A DNA stretch of 64,000 bases from Ramazzottius varieornatus (Eukaryota > Tardigrada > Eutardigrada > Parachela > Ramazzottiidae): positions 264,123 to 328,122 of the forward strand of contig BDGG01000011.1 in assembly GCA_001949185.1 (NCBI GenBank), given 5' to 3'. Of this stretch, positions 1 through 11,019 are shown one piece after another. Numbering within the stretch: the stretch's first letter is position 1; every line of letters begins with the position of its first letter. The notes beneath the pieces are model-generated. The model had not been told where the DNA came from and did no database searches. It was given only the letters and a program-made list of their open reading frames with translations. A program made the translations under genes and the position numbers.

Positions 1-28
1 GACATTGCAGTGGTTTCAAAACAGTTAC

Positions 29-908
29 CCATGGTTGAAGGTGGGGAGATCTTGGGCGTGGTAGGCTGAGATCGATAGATACGTTTCTGTGATTTCGGAA
101 TGCGGCCTAGTCTGACCGCTGAAAGTAAATTTATGTCAGGTAGTCTACGAGCGCATTGAAAACAAAAGGACCACGTGACTGACCGTCCAAGCTCATTCCT
201 TGATTCACGCACTTCTCGAACCTGCAACGTTTGCAGCGAACCCGGCTGTCAAAGCTGATGTGGCATCTTCCACCCATGTAACACTTGTATTCGTGGAACC
301 GGGCGAGTCCTCGCTTGAAGAACGCCTGGAACAAGTACAAATAGTGGGTTTGACGGGCAATTACTTGTGCAAATTAGGTAAATAATAAACTCAAAAATCA
401 TTCCGAGACTCGAATTTCGAAGAAGCTTTCCTTCAGCTACGTAGAGTTGTCCCGTTTTCGGTTTCTGGAAGGGTTTTCATCATCTGTGTCCTGGTCATGT
501 GACAGTTCGAAAACCGGTTTTTTCGCTTTCGGTAGGTATTGCTTTGATGTGAGAAACATCAGCCGATATACATGTGATGAGAAGGTGGATGGAGAAAGCT
601 TCAATGTGAAGCTGACGATCAATATGTTTCGACCGCGGTGGAAAACATGCAGTTCCTACCTTGCATCCTTCACAGCTTTGCACTCCATAATGGACACCAG
701 TGGCTTGCCCTTCGCAGATCCGGCATACAGGGATTTCCGCGTAGTAATCCATCAAATTATTTTGAGTTCCACTATTAAAGTCAAACAAACCCAAACGGGG
801 AAAAACCCACAGCTCACTACAAGGCCTGTCTACAGCTGTCACGTTATGGTTTGAGCCAAACAAATGTTTCAGAGTGGTGGAAGAAGCGAACTTTGAGCTC
901 TTTTCCAA
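29..908 (-). CDS. Nuclear hormone receptor, DNA-binding-domain exons (partial)
   Basis: Ligand-regulated transcription factor acting in the nucleus. Exon 908-660 carries the first zinc finger (CRIC, then SCEGCK); exon 325-184 continues with AFFKRG and the second finger (C-x5-C-x9-C-x2-C), then RCRFEKC and QGMS. The junction falls between CEGCK and AFFKRG in phase 0, with acceptor TTGTTCCAG and donor GTAGGA. A short exon 65-29 is in phase with the donor after residue G of SLDG and is tentative. The ligand-binding domain would lie off the left edge. The P-box residues EGCKA match the estrogen-receptor type rather than the commoner EGCKG, but the rest of the domain is not closely estrogen-receptor-like, so I give no subfamily. 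The start at 908 is the furthest upstream ATG in frame; a non-coding or short 5' exon is possible. Confidence 0.85.
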
Positions 909-1200
909 GGTATTCGAGAAATGTCTCCACAGCAGATATTTCTCGATACAGTGCAGAAATTATCGATCGCGGTTTCAGTGGGCGGATGCTAAAGGTTGAT
1001 ATGGCCACTCACAGTCGTCTTAATGCCAACAAGTCACTCACCTATGTTTTATCAAACTTCTGCCTTGCGTTTTATCGTCCGGATTCTACCTGTGATGTAT
1101 GCCGATGGGGGGCGTAACCAGCTACAAACTGACGTCAGCGCTGCGCATTTTGGTTTCTGACGATGCCGAATGCCAATTGTCGGGCATATTTGCAACTCCT

Positions 1201-1409
1201 ACTGTAAAGTGCCGATCAGGTGGGTCACCTTACGGACCCGGTTCGTGAAAAAAGACTGTTCGGATAGTGGGTGAAATATTTGGTCGATTTGTGTACTGAA
1301 CAGCTGATCCATATGGCATCACACACAAAACCCAGAACTGTCCGCGCAGGGCGTATTTTACGCACGGACCTGGTCCGTAACGTAACGCAGCTGATCAGCA
1401 CTTTACAGT
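1201..1409. repeat. Foldback element with about 50-bp arms
   Basis: The left arm 1201-1250 starts ACTGTAAAGTGC. The right arm 1357-1409 is its near-complete reverse complement and ends GCACTTTACAGT. The arms share GATCAG and TTACGGACC blocks with a few mismatches, around a spacer of about 106 bp. This is the shape of a MITE or a decayed foldback transposon. No coding sequence is inside. Confidence 0.7.
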
Positions 1410-4006
1410 GCATTTCAGTCAAAACCAGCCCTAGAAGTGCCAGATATTGCTTTTTCCAGCCCAGTCTTCTCTGTAAACTACGGTTCTGTCGCTTTCGAAT
1501 ACTGGATGCATGGTACAAGATTCAGAGAGCATACGGAAGTATCCGGCGGTCGCAAACGCAACAAGGACACAGGCACTGTAGCACGCTTTCAACCCACGTC
1601 TCGTAAAGAGCCAAGGCATGCGTGTACATCTGACAGGTATCAGACCATCGCAATTTTTTTTTTAAAGGGTTGTACAAGATCACGGGTTTTGCGCTATCTG
1701 TACGCTTGCTTGGCGGACGACAAGGGCCCTGATTCGGTCTCTAACCACATCCCGTGCTGTTCACCTGTATTCCTCTATCCATCCAGATCTGCTGGCGCCG
1801 AGGGCCATTACAGTACATCTTCGTAATCATCACCGCGGAGTGCGGGAGATGCGCCCACATGGAGGGGAACCCAGAGAAACACATGTTGCACAGCGCGCCG
1901 ATGATTCAGCCTCCACTTCATTCATGATCAGGCTATAATCATGATCAGGCATGATCGCTATAAGGGCATTCTCAAGCTAAGATGGGCGATTTTGTGTTTA
2001 TTTGAGTATCAGTGGAAAGTAGAAATCAATAAGTGATTTTTCTAACTGGTCTCATGATTAGGTAAAAATCAACTTCGAAGGGGAAACCAATAATGAAAAG
2101 TTTGAAAGTTACATGGTGGATTCTCATTTTTTGTATCCAAAGCATTCTAAAACATCGATTTTGTTGGATGTTTACAGTAAGCCTTCATCAGTGGAGAATC
2201 AACAAAAAGCTGCTTGCTTTTGTTACGCTTCTGTTGGCCCACGGTGTTTGAAGAGACATCTATTCTCCCATCGAGGATCGTCAATGGAAAATTCGGGACT
2301 TCGGCGGTATGACGGGTACATGTTCATACTGTAATAATCATCAATAACAATGAGGAAGTGGTTTGCGCACAGATTCGCACAGGGCGTGGGGTACGACACT
2401 AGGTGGCGCCGCGATTATGGACCGCGACTTTTGCCCGAAGGGTAAGTGGCTATTGTATTTTGAAGAAGTTGTCGAATTTTTTCAAGGACCACAGTCAGTT
2501 CCACAAAAACCGTTTACCCTTGCCGCACTGTTCCTAGCTTCTTTCCTTCCTTTTGCAATGTCCATTGCAGTTCTCGTCATCGAAGTACAGTGTGCCGAAT
2601 CAACTGCTTAAACAACCGTCCGAGACCTCCTCTACTGTGATGATCAGGCAGCTTGTCTTCAACGTGACCAGGAAGCTGCAGAACCACAGTAAAACATCAC
2701 ACTGAAAAATATCCGGGCGGTAGTATACGTTGACTGTATAGACCCTATTGACAAAGGGTAAGAAAGCTCGCAGCATACTAGAATCGTATGCGTAACAGGT
2801 CTGACTATGAAACAGTGTTTCGGTCGGAATATGATCGGATACTAGGTGGAAACTAGATGGAAGCAGACTAAAATTACTTGGTTTTTTCCTTGTTTCCATA
2901 CTTTCTAGGTGTTTTCAGACCAGAACACTGTTCCATAATCAGACCTGTTACGCATATGATTGTAGCCAAAATCACCCTTCTAGTATCATTCGGGAGAGGT
3001 TGAGATCCCATTGCTGAAAATGCCGAGTGTAGTACCACAGTGAATACAGAAGTCCCGGGTTTTGAACAGTAGCTGAAAAATGACCAGTTGAGAGTCCAGT
3101 TGGCGGTTACCGGGTCACGAAACTTCGCACTGATAATGGGATTATGCCTGTCCTGACATGCCGATGGTCAAACGGTCCAGACTAAACGATAGAGGATGGT
3201 TTCTTCTAGTATCTGAGCCCAGTAGCTAGGTACCGGAACGATCCCGGAATAAACTACAAGACTCAGAAGTGACGCCAAATTCGCTTTTAAACAATGAACA
3301 TAATGGCTGATTATGTTAACTGTCCATAATTCGCTGTCTTCACTGTAAATTCCGAGTCCTGCAGTTCATTCGGGGATCGATCCGGTATATAGCTATCTGG
3401 CTCAGATGGGGGAATAAACTCTCCTCTATCCTTTGGTTGGGATGGTTTGACCATCGGGATGTCAGGACAGGCGTAATCCCCTTGTGACTTGGCAAATCGT
3501 AACAGCTGAAACGTTGTGTTGGACGCCCAGGACATAACAGCACATATGAAAACCACTTCACCACCAGAAAGTCAACGGGACGAATTCGCACTCGTGACGC
3601 TCGTCGCCGATCCTCGTCAACGTGCGCTGTGGGAATTTTCCGTCCTCCAAACGTTACTTCTCTCATGGGATTAACGGTGGTCCTGTGATCCTGAATCTTG
3701 ATCGTCGCTTAACAAGCAAGATTAGAGAGGTCAAAATCATAGCAAACATTGAAACGGGAAAAAACGTCGCAACGATTAACGTGTATCAACGGTCCTGTAT
3801 TGTGTTTTGAATAACAATTGGTTGGTTGTTATAACTGATAAATTATGGCGCTGAAGGACATCATGGAGGGACGGTTACGTTGTGTAGGTCGAATAAGACA
3901 AGATTAGGGTCTTTGCGTTTTGCGCACATGAATCAAACAGACGACATTTAATTGATTTTGAAAATTATGTTTCATAAAATCATTTGCTGAAACGTTTGAG
4001 AGATTG

Positions 4007-4425
4007 CAAAACTCGTGGTAGCTTGAGATAAAGTGGGAATGGAATTTATATAATAAACGAAGGATCTCAATCGCACTGATTCAGTTCCAATCTGCGGGAC
4101 CGACAAGGAAACTTCGAAACGCTTTGGCCAAATCCTTTGGTTTCCCTCTCTCAAACAACAGTACAGTTTCCCTGACACTTTTCATCATGAAGCAACGCTA
4201 CTGGCGGAACACCAATTTATAAACCCGACAAGCTGAAGACGTACAGTAAAATTGCGGCATACAGTCATCGTCATGGGTCATGGGCACCCGTGGTCTTACT
4301 TTGCCTCCTTATAGCTCCCAAACCCGTCGTCCAGTTTTGCTAATTTGAAATGTGTTCATGAAATGTTTTTTTATGTCTTTTTGAAATGTGCGTTCCCACT
4401 TTATCTCAAGCTACCACGAGTTTTG
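4007..4425. repeat. Inverted repeat, 33-bp perfect arms
   Basis: Positions 4007-4039 and 4393-4425 are exact reverse complements over 33 bp (arm core GGTAGCTTGAGATAAAGTGG), enclosing 353 bp without a gene. Perfect arms imply recent formation or continued gene conversion. Candidate MITE; I see no target-site duplication that I can defend. Confidence 0.75.
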
Positions 4426-4509
4426 TGTCTCGTAGAGGGAGATCTGAGGTTTCTGACCGCGTGACGTTTCGGTCATTTCTTCAATTAATCAACCGCAAAG
4501 CCTCGATGG

Positions 4510-4575
4510 TCGGACAAGGAAAAAAGGGTCATTTTTGGCTGCCGATCTCCCGTCACGTGTCAGGATTTTGGGGAA
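4510..4575 (+). repeat. Interspersed repeat copy 1 (see 9082-9145)
   Basis: About 65 bp that recur at 9082-9145 in the same orientation. Shared blocks include TCGGACAA, GGGTCATTTTTGGCT and CCCGTCA. Confidence 0.6.
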
Positions 4576-5241
4576 GCCCAAACGGCCTAAATGTAGCAAA
4601 TACATCGATCTATCTGCTACACTGGAAGCAGAGCAGGCGTTTGCCTTTGAGAAAGCGGAAATCAATTAATCTGGAGGCAGAATGCGCAAGGGACTATACT
4701 GTATATCGCTATGATCTCCTTCGAACGACCTTAATTCTAAACAGCTTCAACTCAGCGTCGACCTTGAAGTGATAGTTCGCTCTGGTTTGAGGGAAAAAGA
4801 CCAGTTGAGTAAACTCAGTTGATGGGCCGTTCACAGGCCTCATGAGTCAGGACTGTATCATGCAGAGTCATGATCCACTGCGACTGTTGACGTTTGGTAA
4901 GCTTTCCTTCTTAAATGAAAAATGACCGAGCCGCAGTTCAACATAGCTTCCTCACATCATCAGAAGCGAATAGTAGCTGAGTCAACTGAACCAGGGATGC
5001 CAGTTTGAGCTCTAGATTGCCTCTACCGTAAAAGCTAGAGATCGTTATGTCGCAAATTCCGCTGGTCTGAGCACCACAGTGTGCAAAGTCCGTCGTGTTC
5101 CAAGTGGAAAATTACTCCTCGTACGGGAACTTGCTCAGAGTTCAGGGATAAGCCAGGCAATCAGAGCCTTCTCCGGACTGGCGACGTCAGATTTTATGCT
5201 TGATATTATTCCGCAATTGCTCGGCCTTCGCAGCGTGAGAC

Positions 5242-6854
5242 ATGCATGAGTTGGACCCGGTTCCAGACGAGGAAGCACGCGGTGCTGCCCTTGTCAGCCA
5301 TGTATTCCTGAACTACCTACAGCTCTCCGGCCTGTATTCGCTCATCACCGATAAAAATGGCGGGAGGCAAAAGTTTTCTGTGCAGTGGTGCTGGGTCGTC
5401 GCTGTCGCGGTACCAGTTCTGTCGCTCATCAACTTTGCGGACTACATCATGTGAGGGACCACTCCTTCGAAATGAGTATGGTATTATCTTCAGCGTTTCG
5501 CTGCATTCAGTATTGTAATTGGTTGCAAGACCTTTCTGGAGGAGATTGAGTCCATGGAGTTCTTCGAACTCATCACCCATTTCGCTCGCGCTGACGTCAC
5601 CTTGCAGACGGCGGCCATGGTTTTGGTCTTTTTGCTAAACAGAAACCAGGTCTATCATCTTGTCTTCGCCATGACGGCTCTTCTGAAGGGTATGCTACCG
5701 GAGAAACAGCTGAACAGAATTCGCAAAACGAGCTGCGTTTTTGCGTTTGGGTGGATTGGCTTGTGGCAATGCATGCACTTGATTGGTTACGTTGCGTACA
5801 TTTGGGACGACCTACGCTGTTGGGAATATCTAATCCGCCCTACCTATTTCCTGTCGACGGGCAATAATATGCCAACGTACCTGGATTACTTGATCACGGG
5901 TAGCAGCAAGCTGTTGGACACCAACACGGAGCTGACCGCGCAGTGCTTTTATTTCAGGCTGGTGTATTGGATGGGTACCGGTTATCAGGATACCCAGCAG
6001 CGACTAGAAAGGGCTTTGCAAATTGGAGATGAAAATGCCCAGATGGATATGGTCTAAGAAGTAGAACGTCTGTATCTGCGACTGCGCACCGTAACCAACA
6101 AGTTTAACGATTGCATTGGAACGATCGGCTTGTTGATCTACCTGCGGGATGCATTGTCTTTTATGACAGTAACGAGCCTGGCTCTACGGGTCACCCCGCT
6201 TCGAGAGCCCAACCAGAGCCTGGAGGACTACCAAGCAAACATAATATTCAACGAGAGCCAAGCCAGGCATGATACCGTTGTTGGATGTATCGGCCTGGCG
6301 AACGCCATGGTCCAAACGATCCTATGTCTTCGCTGCCACGGCAAGGTGAACAACTAAGACGAACTATGACAGATACCGTACGGTACTTATGCTTGACATA
6401 CTTGGGCTTTTTCCGTTGAACAGGTTCAAAGAATTCGGAAAACACTGCAAGAGTTCGAAGCCACTGCGAGGTCATCGACGATGCAAGTAGAATACCAGGA
6501 GATGTCTGGATATATCGACTCGACGAGTGGCGCCATCTCGGCAGGTGCGCTGTTTATCACCAAACAACCCATCGCGAGCGTATGTGGCGCTTGTATTTTC
6601 GTCTTTAATGAAAACATACGTCAAAAGGTGCATTTCTGATACGCTATTATTTGTTTTAGGCTGTTGGATTGTTCGTTGGCTATGCTGTTCTCATTTACCA
6701 GACACGCGACTCCATTGTGGGTGACCAGCGGTACGCGAAGAAAAAGGATCTGCCTCAACTAGCCGACCTGATTATAGACTTTTGGGCGAAAGGAACGTTA
6801 GTGAAGTGTTTTGAAAAAAGACGCGTCTTGCAGCCCGTGAGAAGTACGGCGTAG
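5242..6854 (+). pseudogene. Gustatory-receptor-like 7TM chemoreceptor with one in-frame stop
   Basis: Insect-type gustatory receptor family: a seven-helix, ligand-gated chemosensory channel in sensory neuron membranes. Exons 5242-5450, 5511-6345, 6424-6579 and 6660-6854 join in phase to 465 codons. The N-terminus has the family's short cytoplasmic lead (YLQLSGLY). The last helix reads VGYAVLIYQ, matching the TYhhhhhQ signature. The helix 5-6 loop region (EVERLYLRLRTV then KFND) also fits. The reading frame is broken only once, by TAA at 6055-6057 (codon 252), and the frame continues perfectly for 213 codons beyond it through two further clean introns. Either a young pseudogene, a nonsense allele, a sequencing error or readthrough. 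Exon 1 has a good in-frame ATG and needs no upstream exon. Confidence 0.7.
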
Positions 6855-7329
6855 GCTTCGAACTCGGCGACCCGAGGAAGTTTGATTCACTTGATGGGCC
6901 CGTTAACACATTTTTGTCCAAATCTTCATCGTTGAACCTTGTCCTATTTAAAGACTTTTCAGATATCAGTTTAGACGTCATAATATTATGGTTAAAACAA
7001 CAGTGATGATGCTTACGTGTATAAATTAAGTCAACGCACAGCCAAGAGGAGAACTCGAGTGGAACAATACAGAGTACTTAACGCTGGCTAGCTGGACGCA
7101 CGAATACAGGTATGACATAACATTACCGTGCGATTCTAATTCTGACGGAGCAAAACGGATGCATTAATACAACTGACCTCAACGGCGGGCCCAGAATTTG
7201 GAAAATGTAAGCTTTCCACTATAGTGGAACTAGCTAGACTGTCGGTTCCAGCATCTGCGGTTCGCTGCTCTGTTCGTTTTGCGGGTTAAATTTTTTCGGG
7301 AAGTTTCGGTGATGGCTACAGTAGACGCT
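6855..7329. other. Intergenic, convergent 3' ends
   Basis: The stretch separates the 3' end of the chemoreceptor gene from the 3' end of the opsin gene. No gene or repeat recognised. Confidence 0.5.
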
Positions 7330-10300
7330 TCAAACGGCACTCTCGCAAGTAGTTTGCCGTTCAAACGGTCCCACAGCAGTCGCACTTGCTAGAGGAAATG
7401 TGGCGAGTCGCTTCACCGGTAGATGCCGACGTCGTAAACCAGGTTCGGAAGCCTTCCGCCCATGAAGAGAGGTTGGCCTGCCTTGCGTGGTAACAGAGCG
7501 CGCGGTGGAATCCCCACGGTGTAAATTCGGACCGCAGGTTCCATAGACCGATAGGTTGTGGAATATCTGGACGAAAGCTTGACGATACCGTGCACTGTTG
7601 AGTGCATAAACTACGATATATCACCGTTCGAGAATACGGAGTCAGTGAGATGATCACCAAACCATACTTATTGGATTGTAGACAGCCGCCGTCTTGGCGA
7701 AGATCGCTGGAATTTGGCAGATGACGGGGGTAATATACTCGGTAGCGCCCAGGATGGCTAGCAGGGATACGATGGCGTACGGTGTCCAAGCTATTGCCCA
7801 TCCAGCCACGACAAAAAAGCTGGTCTTCGCCGATTTTGTTTGCTGCATTTCTTGACGCTTTCCGACAGTGAAAGACATGCTTCTGCCGGCATATAACGTA
7901 CTCAGCACGTTGCCCCGGATGACCACCACGGAGATGATTCGGATGTAGGCTGTGAAGATTATAATAAGCGGAGCGAAGTATGCGCCGACACACCTGTAGC
8001 AGTTGAAGATCACAATGACAAAGGTAATTAGAGAAGCCAGCGTTTTGGTAATGCCTTTGTGGGTATCTATTATCGGCTTACGTACATTGATGCGATGTAA
8101 AACCTGTTGTTGAAATTCGTGTCCAGAAGGTTGAACGAGCACGTCGTTAGGTATCCTTCAGGTGCCTAAAAACAGATTGTTATTTTTGTGGGTGAGTGGA
8201 AAAGCCGTGATTCCCTACATTCCCTACTTTAAGGTCAGGTTGTTTAGTGCAAGCTATTCTTCATAAATCACCACTTCCTGATGATTACACAATATAAATT
8301 CCCGCGGAATTCCGATAGGGCATCACTTGATCAAATGCGAGACATTTCTGGCGAGTTCACTTATCCAAAAAGTAACCTTCTTTCTATGCTGTCATATTCA
8401 AAGCCGGAACCTGCTGTTCTGCAACTTCCACTGTACTTACGTAGGGGGGAAACCAGGGAGTTAGTGGGATTACGGCCCAGATGAAGCTGTAAAAAGATCT
8501 ATCTTTTAGTACTTGTTGAACCTGTATGCATTGAAAATTCAAACGTCAGCAAAGGCTAGCATCCTCGACCGGCAGCCACCTGTAAGTCCATATGACTAGA
8601 AGGGAAAATTTCGAACGCCGGGCGGTGATCAGATTCTTGATAAGTCCGTATGGCTTGCTGAAAAACTCGGTAATAAAGTGTCAACTTTAAGTTTGTTCGA
8701 CTTCCGTCTTATCAGTTTAGCATGTCGATTGTATGATCTGGTCAATCGAGGGTAATTTGTTCGACTGGCAGTTATCTCATGCGGTTCTTGACTGTCCCGA
8801 CCAAATATGCCGAAAGTTCTTGACGTAAGCCTGCAGCATTCCAGCTGCAGCAGTTCTTGCAGCCACAGTCATGGGTCATCATAAAGCCATTGTCCTCTTT
8901 TGCTTGGACATATCATCTGATCCTTCGTCCGATTTTCATAATTATGACACGGTCATTTAAAGCACACATTTTACTCTTCGATCGTGTGGCAGAGGGCCAG
9001 AGGTGTCTTTAATCAGAGTCCATATACCCTCCATATGGACTCTGCTTTAATTTAATCTGTCAAGCGGCGAGCATGGGTGTTTCGGACAAAGAAATCAGGG
9101 TCATTTTTGGCTACTGACTTCCCGTCAGGTGACAGATTTGTGGAATAGCTGAAATCAAGAGGCAAACACATTGTTGAACACACCACACCAAACGAGACCT
9201 CCAGGAAAAGCTTCTCATAAAAGTTTCTGTATGGATCCTAGAGCCCACTTTTCACACAAATCAGAAAGATAAATTTTCTTCTTCCTCAGTTTTGCATATC
9301 GCAGCACAAAACCATGTTATCTGAACGAAACAAAATTTCTGCTGTTGGTACATACCTGTTTCGCAGAAATCGGTTGAGAACGGAAAGACACACTGTCTAT
9401 CATAAGTATCTGGGCACTTCCACCTTAGTTCGAAAATTCATGACTTCCTTCATTGACAACCGATCCTGACGATCTAAAAATTCCTAGTGACGTTGATTTT
9501 TCGTCTTCACGATCACGTGATTCTCGTGAAACCTGATCAATAATTCAACTTATACCACTCGGCCTAGAGTCCTCTAAAAGCAACTTGTTTTCTGCACCGT
9601 GCTGAGGCTGCCAACCAAGCCCTAGCACAATCCGCTTGTTTGCGTAACGTGTTGATAGAACCAATATCGGCTTTTCACAAGGCCACGTGCAGCCAAAAAG
9701 AAGATCATTTTGTGCAATCGAAAGAAAAACAAAGGCTATGCGATGGCCCCTAACTGTGACTATACCATATGACGAAGCATCGGTCCAGAGCCATGGCTGC
9801 AAAGTATTGGTCGGGTGAATTGAAAAGTTGCAAAGGTCATCACAATGCAAGGGGGTACATTACCAGTTACGGTTATGATGGATGCGGTTCCGCAAAGCGA
9901 GCCGGTGAATCCGTAAAGCTGACAGCCTTCAAGAACATTCAGTTGAGAGAAACTAGAACATTAACACTTAAAAGACAAAGGGGGTACCCCGGCTGCTTGG
10001 CGCACCCCAAAAGCCTTGCGGAATGGCTTCTGTCGAACCTTTTCGTCTTGAATTTTCGCGTTTGCTTTCACAAACGTTGTCGCTTCCAGTTAAAAAAACC
10101 GTGAACTGGCTAGCTTTCTGAAAATTTCGAAAGAATATTTCGTTTTTGACCAGCTTTTGTCTTGAGTTGACAAACCAAATTTTTACTTAAGAGCTGGCTG
10201 ACGAAAAGCCTCCTTAAAAATTGGACAGAGAGCTAGCACATTGGTACCGTCTTAGAAGCTTCAGTATGTTCCATGCTGCGTGACCAGTGGTTACAGCAAA

Positions 10301-11019
10301 AATGAGAAAATCTGGCTTTTTGGTTCACTTAGTGGCACATTCTACTCGAAAAATGCGAAGCGTACATGTGATGATTCGCCCGATCTGATCCCACCCCATG
10401 ATTTCAGCCAGTTTAAAGTTGGGGAAGGTGATCTACCCCCCTTGTACTCCCAGAGCTCGGAATTGCGTGGTCTGTTAAGTGTTAATATGCACCGACAACG
10501 GTTGCGGTGAGAATGCAGTGCAGAAGTTACACCCTTACCATAATAGCCAAATACCCAGCGAGATTTGAAGCTGCTCGCTGCGTACATCGGAGACAAGATG
10601 GAAGTCATCAGCAAGTCACTGATAGCTAAATTCACCACCAAAGTGTTTGAGCGACTTTTCAAACGTTTTGTCCTGCAGAGTGAAAAGTCATGTGAACGAG
10701 CGTACTTTTCCGTCGGCTTCTGGCTTTAGTCGGCAGTAGATCTGCGCCATCGTGAAGCGAATTCGGAAAGATCGTACCTTCGAAAGATGAATATGACAAA
10801 GCTGTTACCGCAAAAAGCGGCTATACCAATTAAAAGAATCATGATTCCGGAAGCGACATGGAAGGCTTCGGACGCCTGCTCGTGCTGAAGCCAGTGGGGA
10901 TGGATGAGATCGACAAAATTGTCGTTTCCCCAGAGCCATAGGAGTTGTCGGTGCGATCCAGTAAACGGTGATACTTTTGGGTAGTTGGCATTGTCGCTGC
11001 ATTTGCTGGGAAAAAGCAT
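7330..11019 (-). CDS. Rhabdomeric-type opsin
   Basis: Light receptor: a seven-helix retinal-binding GPCR of photoreceptor membranes, normally Gq-coupled. Nine exons join in phase to 426 residues: 11019-10778, 10672-10539, 9926-9864, 9796-9766, 8657-8580, 8486-8441, 8165-8086, 7993-7668, 7610-7330. Visible landmarks: HPHW before helix 1, LVVNLAISDLLM in helix 2, disulphide pair C127 (GCQLYGF) and C207 (PEGYLTTCSF), counterion candidate E201, WTPYAIV in helix 6, retinal Schiff-base lysine K325 (FAKTAAVYNP), then NPIIYAL and helix 8 (ARYRQAF). Oddities: the helix 3 motif is DRC (151-153), not DRY; the usual r-opsin HPK after NPxxY is replaced by NSA; and the DRC motif sits on a 31-nt microexon between introns of about 67 bp and about 1.1 kb. 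The start at 11019 gives a normal-length N-terminus. Visual versus non-visual role cannot be told from sequence. Confidence 0.95.
9015..9043. repeat. Perfect 11-bp hairpin in an opsin intron
   Basis: AGAGTCCATAT and its exact reverse complement, with a 7-nt loop, within the 1.1-kb intron before the ICL2 exon. Confidence 0.6.
9082..9145 (+). repeat. Interspersed repeat copy 2
   Basis: Same-orientation partner of 4510-4575, inside an intron of the minus-strand opsin gene. The copies share roughly three quarters of positions by eye. Confidence 0.6.

Larger units (their letters stand above)
909..5241. other. Gene-poor stretch with inverted repeats
   Basis: I see no convincing gene in this 4.3 kb. 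Open frames are short and have no recognisable motif. One plus-strand frame (2363-2611) ends in a hydrophobic run that could be a single membrane segment, but it has no context. Two inverted repeats and one copy of an interspersed repeat are listed separately. Confidence 0.5.
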
